A stretch of DNA of 5,648 nucleotides from Bacteroidaceae bacterium (GTDB lineage Bacteria; Bacteroidota; Bacteroidia; Bacteroidales; Bacteroidaceae): assembly GCA_900768625.1 (NCBI GenBank), contig CAAGDO010000231.1, forward strand, positions 1-5,648, in the 5' to 3' direction. Below are positions 1 to 5,565 of the stretch, one piece after another. Every line of letters starts with the position of its first letter. Positions within the stretch are counted from its first letter, which is position 1. The position numbers and the translations under genes are program-made. Under the pieces are notes generated by a model. The model made no database searches and was not told the origin of the DNA. It saw only the letters and a program-made list of their open reading frames with translations.

Positions 1-115
1 ATGGCGTGCTACGCACGCTGTGGGTAATGCCGTATAGGTGTGTGTCCATGGGATATACGTTGCATGGTCTTGACCCAAGTGGAATGCTTGCATTCCACAG
101 CGTGCTTTAGCACGC
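1..115. repeat. Diverged composite palindromic element at the left edge
   Basis: The stretch is nested inverted repeats and has no credible coding content. A GC hairpin at 4-18 (GCGTGC, loop tac, GCACGC) is followed by an imperfect palindrome at 27-65: ATGCCGTATA pairs with TATACG plus GCAT, with a two-base bulge. Next come a perfect 9-bp hairpin at 79-98 (GTGGAATGC, tt, GCATTCCAC) and a second GC hairpin at 100-115 (GCGTGCT, tt, AGCACGC). The order hairpin, palindromic core, hairpin matches the elements at 138-340 and 5373-5565, but the core sequence differs. The first hairpin and its flank closely resemble 5373-5390. The element may continue left of the window. I infer a non-autonomous REP- or MITE-like repeat; no transposase gene is present here. 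Confidence 0.6.
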
Positions 116-137
116 AGTATTGATGAACATTTCCTCT

Positions 138-340
138 CGCGTGCTTCAAGCACGCGGCATTGACTGGCATTAACGGCTCATTGGCGGAAATTAACGTTGA
201 AAGTCCAGCGTGCGGAGCACGCTCAAAAACAACTATTAGACTGTACAGTCTAATAGTTGAGTAAGATATATATGCTATATCACTAGGATTCAACAACTAA
301 TGAACATCGGTTCATTCAACTTTTAGACCTTACAGACTAC
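138..340 (+). repeat. Composite palindromic repeat, copy A
   Basis: Components in order: a perfect 9-bp GC hairpin at 138-156 (CGCGTGCTT, c, AAGCACGCG); an AT-rich core with AACGGCTCATTGGCGG at 172-187 followed by ATTAACGTT; a second GC hairpin at 207-223 (AGCGTGC, gga, GCACGCT); a long palindrome at 230-259; TTGAGT at 257-262; a small hairpin at 299-316 (AATGAAC, atcg, GTTCATT); and TTTTAGAC-ct-TACAG at 321-335. The same order and similar spacing recur at 5373-5565, and the core recurs inverted at 2024-2067. The element lies downstream of the ATPase gene and partly serves as its 3' flank. Its GC hairpins with small loops resemble REP or BIME elements, but I do not recognise a named family. 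Confidence 0.7.
225..259 (-). terminator. Intrinsic terminator after the ATPase gene, built on a perfect 30-bp palindrome
   Basis: Bases 230-259 form a perfect palindrome: CAACTATTAGACTGT followed directly by its reverse complement. On the minus strand it is followed at once by five T (the A run at 225-229), the form of a factor-independent terminator. It lies about 100 bases past the ATPase stop codon at 357-359. No T run follows on the plus strand, so the signal favours minus-strand transcripts. The stem is AT-rich, which would make it weaker than a GC stem, but its length compensates. The GC hairpin at 207-223 lies immediately beyond and could add to termination. Confidence 0.6.
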
Positions 341-356
341 TACTAGCGAATCATTT

Positions 357-1919
357 TCAAGATTCTTCAACAATCCAGTCCGTCATGTTCCCCTTTTCGC
401 TGTCAAAATTTACGGCAACTTTTGTGACAGGCAAATTTGAGAGTGAGAAACGTTTGCGATAGTCTTTCAAATGGATCTGTCGCATAGCCGCCTTCGCATT
501 GCGATTCAGCTTGAGCTCCATGATGTAGATACGCGTTTGGGTCATCAGAACCATATCAATGCGTCCACGAGGCGTGTGTACTTCCACATCCACCACGTAG
601 GGAGTGAGCAAAGTGAAAATGACGAATAGCATTTGCTGATAATGCCCTTCATCATTCTTCACGTTGCAGTAAGGCACCGTATCCAGGAAATCCTGCAATA
701 GCCGCATAGCGCCATCCATATCGTCTTTCACCAAACACATAGCCAGACGACGCGCCGTGTTCGTCGTTGCTATGGTATTCGACGATACGTAACCCGGCAC
801 CAAAGCGCGAGTCAAGCCTGTTCGCACTTCTTTATTGGGAATATCCAACGTATAGAAACTGAAGTCGCTATCATAGTCTTTGATGGTCAAATACCCGCCT
901 TGATAAAGCAGGGGCGTAAGGGAATGCATATTCTCTGTTGGCGCATCAAATTCATCTTTGTTAGCCTCAACGCGTCCCAACTCAGAAGGCAATGTTCCAA
1001 ACTTCTTCATCATTTCCAACAAGAACGTGGGCGTACCTGTTGAAAACCAATAAGCATCCAAATCACCATTGCTCAACGCAGACAGAAGGCTAAACGGATT
1101 GAACACGTCAGGGGAAGGCCAAGAGAAATGATAACCATCATAGTTGCTCCGCAATGCTTCTATCGTGTCCTCGTAGGTTTTGCCTAGGCGATGAGCCAAA
1201 CAAGCAACGTCTTCCTGCATTTGTGTCTTGATTTCCTCTAGGGTTATTCCGCAAAGCCCCGCATATTCAGGCAACATGCTGATATTGGTGATGTTATTCA
1301 ATTCGCTGAAAATGCTCACCTGCGAGAATTTGGTGATACCTGTTATGAAAACAAAGCGCAGATAAGGATCTGCATCTTTCAACGGGCTATAGAAGTTACG
1401 CATGACTTGACGAAGTTCGACCAAGTGTGCATCTTCATGCACCACATCGAGCAAGGGGGCATCATATTCATCAATAAGCACCACGACCTTTCGACCTGTC
1501 TTTTCGTAAGCTGTTCGAATCAAACAAGCAAGTCTGTCGTTGGGATAGACGGCTGGTTCTTTGATGCCATAAAGATCCTCCAGGCTCTTCAGTCTTTCAT
1601 CAAGGTAAGATTCCAGCATTTCCTCATCAGCATGCTTTGCTCCAGCCATACTAAAGTGTAGCACAGGATATGTCTCCCATTCTGTCTCCAGCTTTTCCAT
1701 GGCCAAGCCCTCAAACAGATCCCTTCTTCCCTCAAAGTAACTTTTCAAGGTCGACACAAGCAGTGACTTTCCAAAACGGCGCGGACGGCTGAGAAAAACA
1801 TATGATGACGCACTGTGGGTCATACGATAGATGTCTTCCGTTTTATCGATATAGACTCGATTTTCTTCTCGAACCTTCTCAAATGTTTGTATGCCTAATG
1901 GGAAAAGTCTTGGAGTCAT
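357..1919 (-). CDS. AAA-ATPase-like / PD-(D/E)XK nuclease superfamily protein
   Basis: The 520-residue product has the full two-domain layout of the AAA-ATPase_like (PF09820) plus PDDEXK_9 (PF08011) family. A Walker A-like segment SRPRRFGKSLL lies at residues 44-54 and a Walker B-like VVVLIDEYDAPL at 145-156. Family motifs FITGITKFSQ (191-200), SELNNITNIS (205-214), YDGYHF (260-265) and STGTPTFLL (293-301) follow. The C-terminal domain has GRID (D455), then MELK (E468, K470) and a QI..KDY helix near 481-487, so the nuclease triad looks intact. Length is normal and the frame unbroken. The molecular role is not established; members are very abundant in gut Bacteroidota and are suspected of mobility or defence functions. 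The ATG at 1919 has no Shine-Dalgarno, only an A-rich leader, as is usual in this phylum. A candidate promoter lies near 2186-2214 and a terminator at 225-259. Its GC content is visibly lower than that of the antiporter gene, and inverted repeat copies flank it. Confidence 0.93.
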   Translation of the reverse strand: MTPRLFPLGIQTFEKVREENRVYIDKTEDIYRMTHSASSYVFLSRPRRFGKSLLVSTLKSYFEGRRDLFEGLAMEKLETEWETYPVLHFSMAGAKHADEEMLESYLDERLKSLEDLYGIKEPAVYPNDRLACLIRTAYEKTGRKVVVLIDEYDAPLLDVVHEDAHLVELRQVMRNFYSPLKDADPYLRFVFITGITKFSQVSIFSELNNITNISMLPEYAGLCGITLEEIKTQMQEDVACLAHRLGKTYEDTIEALRSNYDGYHFSWPSPDVFNPFSLLSALSNGDLDAYWFSTGTPTFLLEMMKKFGTLPSELGRVEANKDEFDAPTENMHSLTPLLYQGGYLTIKDYDSDFSFYTLDIPNKEVRTGLTRALVPGYVSSNTIATTNTARRLAMCLVKDDMDGAMRLLQDFLDTVPYCNVKNDEGHYQQMLFVIFTLLTPYVVDVEVHTPRGRIDMVLMTQTRIYIMELKLNRNAKAAMRQIHLKDYRKRFSLSNLPVTKVAVNFDSEKGNMTDWIVEES

Positions 1920-2010
1920 AGCGGATGGTTTTACTTCAAAGAATATTCAAAAACAACTTGCTCACCTTAGCAGATTTGAGGAGAAATCTCCGCATGTGGA
2001 TATTTACACT

Positions 2011-2087
2011 CGCGCAAGGTTTTAACGTTATATAGCCGCCAATGAGCCGTTCATGATCATCAATGCTTTCTTGATGTGCTATGGCGC
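2011..2087 (-). repeat. Composite palindromic repeat, copy B (inverted, decayed)
   Basis: On the minus strand bases 2036-2051 read AACGGCTCATTGGCGG, identical over 16 bases to copy A at 172-187. Similarity extends on both sides: GCATTGA lies the same distance upstream (2060-2066) and TAACGTT follows (2024-2030), giving about 43 related bases. Both outer hairpins are decayed but recognisable by position. A GCGCG remnant lies about 20 bases past the core (2011-2015), and GCGCC-at-AGCAC lies about 31 bases before it (2076-2087). It sits in the presumed 5' leader of the ATPase gene, in the opposite orientation to copies A and C. Confidence 0.65.
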
Positions 2088-2179
2088 AATGGTTTTCTTC
2101 TCACAGAATCCTTCCATTCCAATCAATTTGCGTCTATATTTCTCTTATAGTATGCCATAATCACATAATTCACTGATTT
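2088..2179. other. Intergenic spacer without recognised content
   Basis: This AT-rich spacer lies between repeat copy B and the promoter candidate. If that promoter is used, the spacer is transcribed as part of a roughly 260-base 5' leader of the ATPase gene. I see no convincing open frame, hairpin or riboswitch-like structure in it. Confidence 0.4.
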
Positions 2180-2185
2180 TCAAGG

Positions 2186-2214
2186 CAAAGATACCATTTT
2201 TATCCAAAAGTCAA
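2186..2214 (-). promoter_or_regulatory. Bacteroidota-type promoter for the ATPase gene
   Basis: On the minus strand TATCTTTG at 2193-2186 matches the Bacteroidota -7 consensus TAnnTTTG exactly. TTGAC at 2214-2210 lies 16 bases upstream (18 from the TTG), close to the usual -33 spacing. Transcription would start near 2180 and run toward the ATPase gene, leaving a leader of about 260 bases that includes repeat copy B. No competing match to the -7 consensus was seen nearer the start codon. The upstream half of this promoter is the unit that is tandemly repeated at 2202-2283. Confidence 0.5.
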
Positions 2215-2283
2215 GGCATAAAACGGCCAAATTCATCCAAAAGTCAAGGCATAAAACCGGCATTTTCATCCAAAAGTCAAGGC
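2202..2283. repeat. 33-bp tandem repeat, three copies of the conserved half
   Basis: ATCCAAAAGTCAAGGC occurs exactly three times, at 2202-2217, 2235-2250 and 2268-2283, with a period of 33 bases. The sequence between copies is partly conserved (ataaaa, then cgg and a run ending in ttcatcc). On the minus strand each copy reads GCCTTGACTTTTGGAT, so every unit supplies a TTGAC box, but only the copy nearest the ATPase gene is followed by a TAnnTTTG box. The period is close to three helical turns, so the copies face the same side of the DNA. Translated on the minus strand the period gives an 11-residue LDFWM-type repeat in an open frame at 2180-2407. I do not regard that frame as a gene. Confidence 0.85.
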
Positions 2284-2417
2284 TAACGCTCAAAAAGACC
2301 CATGACACGGCACCCATTCCTTTCGGTGCAATCCATCGACAGTCAGAAGATTTTCCAGCGGACAGACATGCGTTGCCCGACCGTGGACAAAGGGCGTTCA
2401 CCCACACGAGACAATCT
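2284..2417. other. Spacer downstream of the small helical-protein gene
   Basis: This segment follows the stop codon of the small gene on the minus strand. It contains a weak 5-bp stem (GCACC at 2310-2314 with GGTGC at 2325-2329), and a run of five T on the minus strand at 2292-2296. The stem and T run are about 13 bases apart, so it is a poor intrinsic terminator. Nothing else is recognised. Confidence 0.35.
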
Positions 2418-2984
2418 TCAGCCCAGGCGTTTCAATTGAATCTTGATTTTCTTTTCTATCTGCCTTTTGGCTGAAGCCAATCCCGGAGAAAGCGGTGTTT
2501 GCGTCAACGAAGCCAAGATGGTCTGCAATTCCGTCAACAACTCAGCGTAAGAACGCATTTGCTCATAAGCCAATTTGATGCAACAAGAACGGATGGCATA
2601 AGGTTGCGTGCAGGCTGTGATCTGGCTTAGGCAATGATCCATGAAATCAACTCGGAAGTTTGCTTCTTCAAAAGGTTGACGCAACAGCAAGGAGAGCATC
2701 AGCCTGCGCTTTGTCACATTCTCCTCTTTCAGGACCCGATTGATCAGGTCATTCTGATAACGGAAAAGCCATTCGTTGTCCGAATCATCGAAATGCGTGA
2801 ATATCCAGAAAGCATTGACGCTGACCCTTTGATCCGCATCAAAAGTCAGGGCATACAACGTTTCCTTATCCGCATCGTTTGCACCATCCTGCGTGAAACG
2901 CGACACGAATTCCCGAACCTCATGCACCGACAAGCGATGAAGTAATCTTTCTCTAAGTTCCATTTCTTGAAATTCTTCCGCCAT
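2418..2984 (-). CDS. Small helical hypothetical protein, possibly HEAT-repeat-like
   Basis: The predicted 188-residue soluble protein has no signal peptide or membrane segment. It is rich in Leu, Arg, Glu and Gln and appears almost wholly alpha-helical. Stretches such as ADQRVSVNAFWIFTHF, RLMLSLLLRQPFEEAN and YAIRSCCIKLAYEQM recall helical HEAT/ARM-type repeats, and the C-terminus is strongly basic (KRQIEKKIKIQLKRLG). I cannot assign a function. The ATG at 2984 shares its A with the TGA stop of the antiporter gene (TGATG), which implies translational coupling. A GTG three bases earlier (2987) is an alternative start that would add one residue. The tight junction suggests the product works with, or regulates, the antiporter. 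That link is inferred from position only. Confidence 0.8.
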   Translation of the reverse strand: MAEEFQEMELRERLLHRLSVHEVREFVSRFTQDGANDADKETLYALTFDADQRVSVNAFWIFTHFDDSDNEWLFRYQNDLINRVLKEENVTKRRLMLSLLLRQPFEEANFRVDFMDHCLSQITACTQPYAIRSCCIKLAYEQMRSYAELLTELQTILASLTQTPLSPGLASAKRQIEKKIKIQLKRLG

Positions 2985-5089
2985 CACTTCACGTTGATCG
3001 GCAGACCCGTGCGCAGACCAGCCTTCGCCGTACTCTCTGTGGCAGGCTGCGAGGGATAGATGAAGAGGAGATTACGCTGGGAGAAGCAGCGCTCCACCTG
3101 ATTGGGCAGGCGGTCCATATAGCTATGGAAGGAAATCGTACCTCGACGGGCGCACACGAAGATGGCCATATGCTCGAGGCGCACATTGTGGGCCAAAGGC
3201 AGGAGGTCGTTCCACGAATGGTACTCATGGTAGAGAGCAATGACCGTCTGCTTCTGACGTTCCCATTGGCGTTCGATGGAAGTGAGAGTGGGAGCCGTGC
3301 TATACACCTCCACGGAACAGCTTATCTGCTGGGCCAAAAGTCCCACGCGGTGCATCCACTGGGTGAAACCCGGTTCGAATTCCGCCTTTCCCGGCACGAC
3401 GAGATGAAGGCGGCGCACGGTGTTGAGCGGGATGATGGGGCGATAGATGAGCAACTGGCGCTCCACGGCACCGAGAAGGTCAGCTCCCAACTTTCCATAG
3501 AACGATTCGCTCAACTTCTGCTTCTGGTGCAGACCGATGATGAGGTCGGAAATGGCATTTTCCTTCACCGTATGACTGATACCACTCACCACATTGACGC
3601 TCCAACGGTTGAAAGTCTCGATTTCGACATTGGCTGCAGCAGCCATCTTCTCCACCTTCTGGAGTTGGTCATGACCGGCCTGGAGAGCAGAGGGATCTCC
3701 TTCGAGCACCACATGGAGAGCCAGCGGCGGCACGACGGACTTGGGCGTGCGGAGCATCAGCGTAAGGTTGACGAGCGGCACGATGGTGTCGGGATTGTTG
3801 ATGGCCAGAAGAAGACGGTCGGGAGCGTCGGCAGGCACAGCGGGCATATCGGCTGAAGCCTTGCGCTGAAGCAACATCTTGCGGGCCGTGCTTTCGGTGA
3901 CGAAGGAACTGACCACACAAGTGACGAGAATCAGAATCATCGCTCCATTGAGCACGTCCTCGCCAAGCAGATGGGAACCGTCGGGAAGAATGATGCCGTA
4001 GCCCACGAGCACCACAGCCAGCGTGGCAGCGGCGCGTGAACCAGTCAGACCGAACATCAAGCGGCAATCTTCGCCCGACATGCGGAACATGCGACGCGTG
4101 GCTTCCGCTGCAAGCCATTTGGTCAGAAGGCCCACGATAACCATCACAAGGGCCACGATGAGACCGCCCTTTCCGCTGAAAAGGGCACCCACATTGATAA
4201 TCATACCCACTCCGATGAGGAAATAAGGAATGAAGAGGGCGTTGCCCACAAACTCGATGTGGCTCATGAGGGGCGACGTCGGGGGAATGAGACGGTTGAG
4301 CACGATACCCACCAAAAAGGCGCCGAGGATACCTTCCATTCCGACAAGCTCCATCATGCCGGCACCGAGAAACACGAGGGTGAGGACAAAGACGTATTGC
4401 ACCACGCTTTCGTCGTAGCGACGGAAGAACCAGCTGCCCAGACGCGGAAAGGCATAGATGATGAGCAGACCAAGGCCGACGACTTTCACCACAAGCCACA
4501 CCCAATAGAATCCGCTGACGTTGTCCTTGAACATGCCGCCCACAACGGCAAGGACAAGAAGCGTGAGGGTATCGGCCACAATGGTTCCTCCCACGGCGAT
4601 ACTGACGCTTGTCAGGCGCGAAAGGCCATAGCGCAGCACGATGGGATAGGCAATGAGGGTGTGGGAGGCATACATGGCGGCCATGAGCACGGAGGCCGCT
4701 ATTCCGCAACCCAGAATCAGGCTGTTGGCGGCATAACCCAGCGTCATCGGTATGACGAAACCGAGCAATCCGAAGGCCAGGGCTTTGCCTTTGATGCGCT
4801 GCACGTCCTGCAGGTTCATCTCGAGCGAAGCGAGGAACATGATATAGTAGAGGCCCACCTTACCGAAAAGCTCGAAGCTTCCGTCGCGTTCGAGCACATG
4901 CAGGCCGTGGGGGCCGATAAGGATACCAGCGAAAATCATCCCCACGATAGAGGGGATGCGCAGGCGCTCCAGGAGCATCGGTGCGAAGAGGATAATGCTC
5001 AGCACGATGAAGAAGATCCAAGTGGGGTCAGTGATTGGCAAGGCTTCCAAGGGTTTTTCGGGTTCTACAGTTGTGAGGAGGGGGGGCAT
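2984..5089 (-). CDS. Monovalent cation:proton antiporter (CPA2/KefB-like) with C-terminal universal-stress-like tail
   Basis: This inner-membrane exchanger would swap K+ or Na+ for H+. Numbering here is from the upstream ATG at 5104. Residues about 27-405 hold roughly twelve hydrophobic segments of the Na_H_Exchanger fold. The first carries the typical RIPSIVGMIFAGILIGPHGL (49-68). MFLASLEMNL (89-98) matches the usual FLxGLE segment. The likely ion-binding Asp178 lies in TIVADTLTLLVLA, and an Arg-containing SRAAATLAVVLVG lies at 356-368. A cytoplasmic tail (about 428-685) looks like two universal-stress-type domains: one from RLLLAINN with SDLIIGL at 519-525, the other from RLHLVVPG (565-572). 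The glycine-rich nucleotide loop is degenerate, so ATP binding is doubtful. I prefer the ATG at 5089 (701 residues) because AGGAGG lies five bases before it; the ATG at 5104 gives 706. The ion cannot be told from sequence. Confidence 0.92.
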   Translation of the reverse strand: MPPLLTTVEPEKPLEALPITDPTWIFFIVLSIILFAPMLLERLRIPSIVGMIFAGILIGPHGLHVLERDGSFELFGKVGLYYIMFLASLEMNLQDVQRIKGKALAFGLLGFVIPMTLGYAANSLILGCGIAASVLMAAMYASHTLIAYPIVLRYGLSRLTSVSIAVGGTIVADTLTLLVLAVVGGMFKDNVSGFYWVWLVVKVVGLGLLIIYAFPRLGSWFFRRYDESVVQYVFVLTLVFLGAGMMELVGMEGILGAFLVGIVLNRLIPPTSPLMSHIEFVGNALFIPYFLIGVGMIINVGALFSGKGGLIVALVMVIVGLLTKWLAAEATRRMFRMSGEDCRLMFGLTGSRAAATLAVVLVGYGIILPDGSHLLGEDVLNGAMILILVTCVVSSFVTESTARKMLLQRKASADMPAVPADAPDRLLLAINNPDTIVPLVNLTLMLRTPKSVVPPLALHVVLEGDPSALQAGHDQLQKVEKMAAAANVEIETFNRWSVNVVSGISHTVKENAISDLIIGLHQKQKLSESFYGKLGADLLGAVERQLLIYRPIIPLNTVRRLHLVVPGKAEFEPGFTQWMHRVGLLAQQISCSVEVYSTAPTLTSIERQWERQKQTVIALYHEYHSWNDLLPLAHNVRLEHMAIFVCARRGTISFHSYMDRLPNQVERCFSQRNLLFIYPSQPATESTAKAGLRTGLPINVK

Positions 5090-5094
5090 CCGTG

Positions 5095-5100
5095 CCTCCT
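5095..5100 (-). promoter_or_regulatory. Shine-Dalgarno sequence deciding the antiporter start
   Basis: AGGAGG on the minus strand lies five bases upstream of the ATG at 5089-5087. The upstream in-frame ATG at 5104 would place this motif inside the coding sequence and has no such motif of its own nearby. A strong Shine-Dalgarno is uncommon in Bacteroidota, so this is moderate rather than decisive evidence. Confidence 0.5.
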
Positions 5101-5137
5101 GCATTCATGATGGGCGGACAATGCCGTATGAAAGGCA

Positions 5138-5186
5138 AAATTGCAAAAAATCTCGCATTCAGCCTTGCTTTTCGGGCTGGAATGCG
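5138..5186 (-). terminator. Terminator-like hairpin in the antiporter leader
   Basis: On the minus strand CGCATTCCAGCC (5186-5175) pairs with GGCTGAATGCG (5164-5154), leaving one bulged base and a 10-base loop. It is followed by gag, then ATTTTTT and, after gca, ATTTT. This is the shape of an intrinsic terminator, ending about 50-60 bases before the antiporter start. No gene lies upstream on that strand inside the window, so it may end a transcript from outside. Alternatively it may be an attenuator in the antiporter leader. I found no clear TAnnTTTG promoter between it and the gene. Confidence 0.5.
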
Positions 5187-5372
5187 TCAATCTGCGGCAT
5201 ATTGCCTCTTTCCGTCCTGCTTTTTCAGGTGCACGACCCCAAAAGCATCCGAGAATCACAAGCCGGTGTTCAACATGATTTCAATCAAGTTTCGCATTTG
5301 GAATTGGCGATTGGTTTTATTGTTTATTGCGAGGAAAAAGGCTTTGAGATTTTTACATCCGGATTTGCTTGG
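5187..5372. other. Intergenic region upstream of the antiporter leader hairpin
   Basis: No convincing gene, RNA or promoter is visible here. Open frames that cross it on either strand lack recognisable protein features and run into the repeat to the right. A promoter for the antiporter pair would be expected around here on the minus strand. The nearest candidates (for example TGCTTTTG after TTG) deviate from the consensus or have wrong spacing. Confidence 0.4.
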
Positions 5373-5565
5373 GCGTGCTGCGCACGCTGGGTTTCTACAT
5401 TAATTCCGGTTAATGGGCCATTGGCGGTCATTAATGTAAAAAAAACAAGCGCGGAACGCGCAAAAGAAAGCCTCATGTAGAAACAGAATTGAGTTACTTA
5501 TAGCTAACGTTATAACTGCATGAAACCTGAATCCGGAACTTGAGTTATTCTTTTAGACTTTACAG
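5373..5565 (+). repeat. Composite palindromic repeat, copy C
   Basis: The order is that of copy A. A GC hairpin lies at 5373-5387 (GCGTGC, tgc, GCACGC). A core follows with AATGGGCCATTGGCGG at 5412-5427 (13 of 16 bases as in copy A) and ATTAATGT. A second GC hairpin lies at 5449-5461 (GCGCG, gaa, CGCGC), with TTGAGT at 5489-5494 and TTTTAGAC-tt-TACAG at 5551-5565. Here the core is a near-perfect 43-base palindrome (5396-5438). Outer arms TACATTAAT and ATTAATGTA pair exactly, and inner arms CCGGTTAATGG and CCATTGGCGG pair with small imperfections. This better-preserved palindrome suggests copy C is closer to the ancestral form than A or B. It is a non-coding, non-autonomous repeat with no transposase in the window. 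Confidence 0.7.

Noticed and set aside
9..296. 95-residue minus-strand frame over the left-hand repeats
   Set aside because: It consists of translated hairpins and palindromes, lies downstream of a terminator and has no protein-like features.
1..340. CRISPR array, considered because of regularly recurring GCGTGC...GCACGC units
   Set aside because: The repeats are short hairpins of varying length and spacing (centres near 11, 108, 147 and 215), spacers are not uniform, and no cas gene is present.
357..1919. A defence island or toxin-antitoxin system around the ATPase/nuclease
   Set aside because: The gene stands alone. No methylase, helicase, antitoxin, reverse transcriptase or integrase gene is present in the window, so a named system cannot be supported.
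1972..1991. Small inverted repeats (GGAGA-aa-TCTCC, AGATTT...AAATCT) in the ATPase leader
   Set aside because: The stems are short and overlapping, with no T run and no link to the start codon about 50 bases downstream. Nothing distinguishes them from chance.
2292..2329. Intrinsic terminator after the small helical-protein gene
   Set aside because: The stem is only 5 bp with a 10-base loop, and the T run starts about 13 bases after it, too far for a normal factor-independent terminator.
2180..2407. 75-residue minus-strand frame starting 10 bases after the small helical-protein gene, ending in LDFWM-type 11-residue repeats
   Set aside because: Nearly half of it is the 33-bp tandem repeat and its end overlaps the promoter candidate. 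The first half has no family resemblance. The peptide repeat follows from a DNA repeat whose period is a multiple of three. A real small gene is possible but not supported.
3125..3856. 243-residue open frame on the plus strand
   Set aside because: It lies antisense to the antiporter tail and has low-complexity His/Glu-rich composition with no recognisable domain. It is explained as a shadow of the real gene.
3669..4709. 346-residue open frame on the minus strand in another frame of the antiporter gene
   Set aside because: Its product is extremely rich in Arg, His, Cys and Ser with no membrane segments, while the overlapping frame gives a canonical antiporter.
4259..5110. 283-residue open frame on the plus strand
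   Set aside because: It is fully antisense to the membrane domain of the antiporter. Its product is rich in His, Glu and Gly with no family features, as expected for the complement of a GC-rich gene. The antisense gene has clear motifs.
4956..5480. 174-residue plus-strand frame spanning the antiporter start and the right-hand intergenic region
   Set aside because: It overlaps the antiporter start antisense, crosses the hairpin and ends inside repeat copy C. Its composition is not protein-like.
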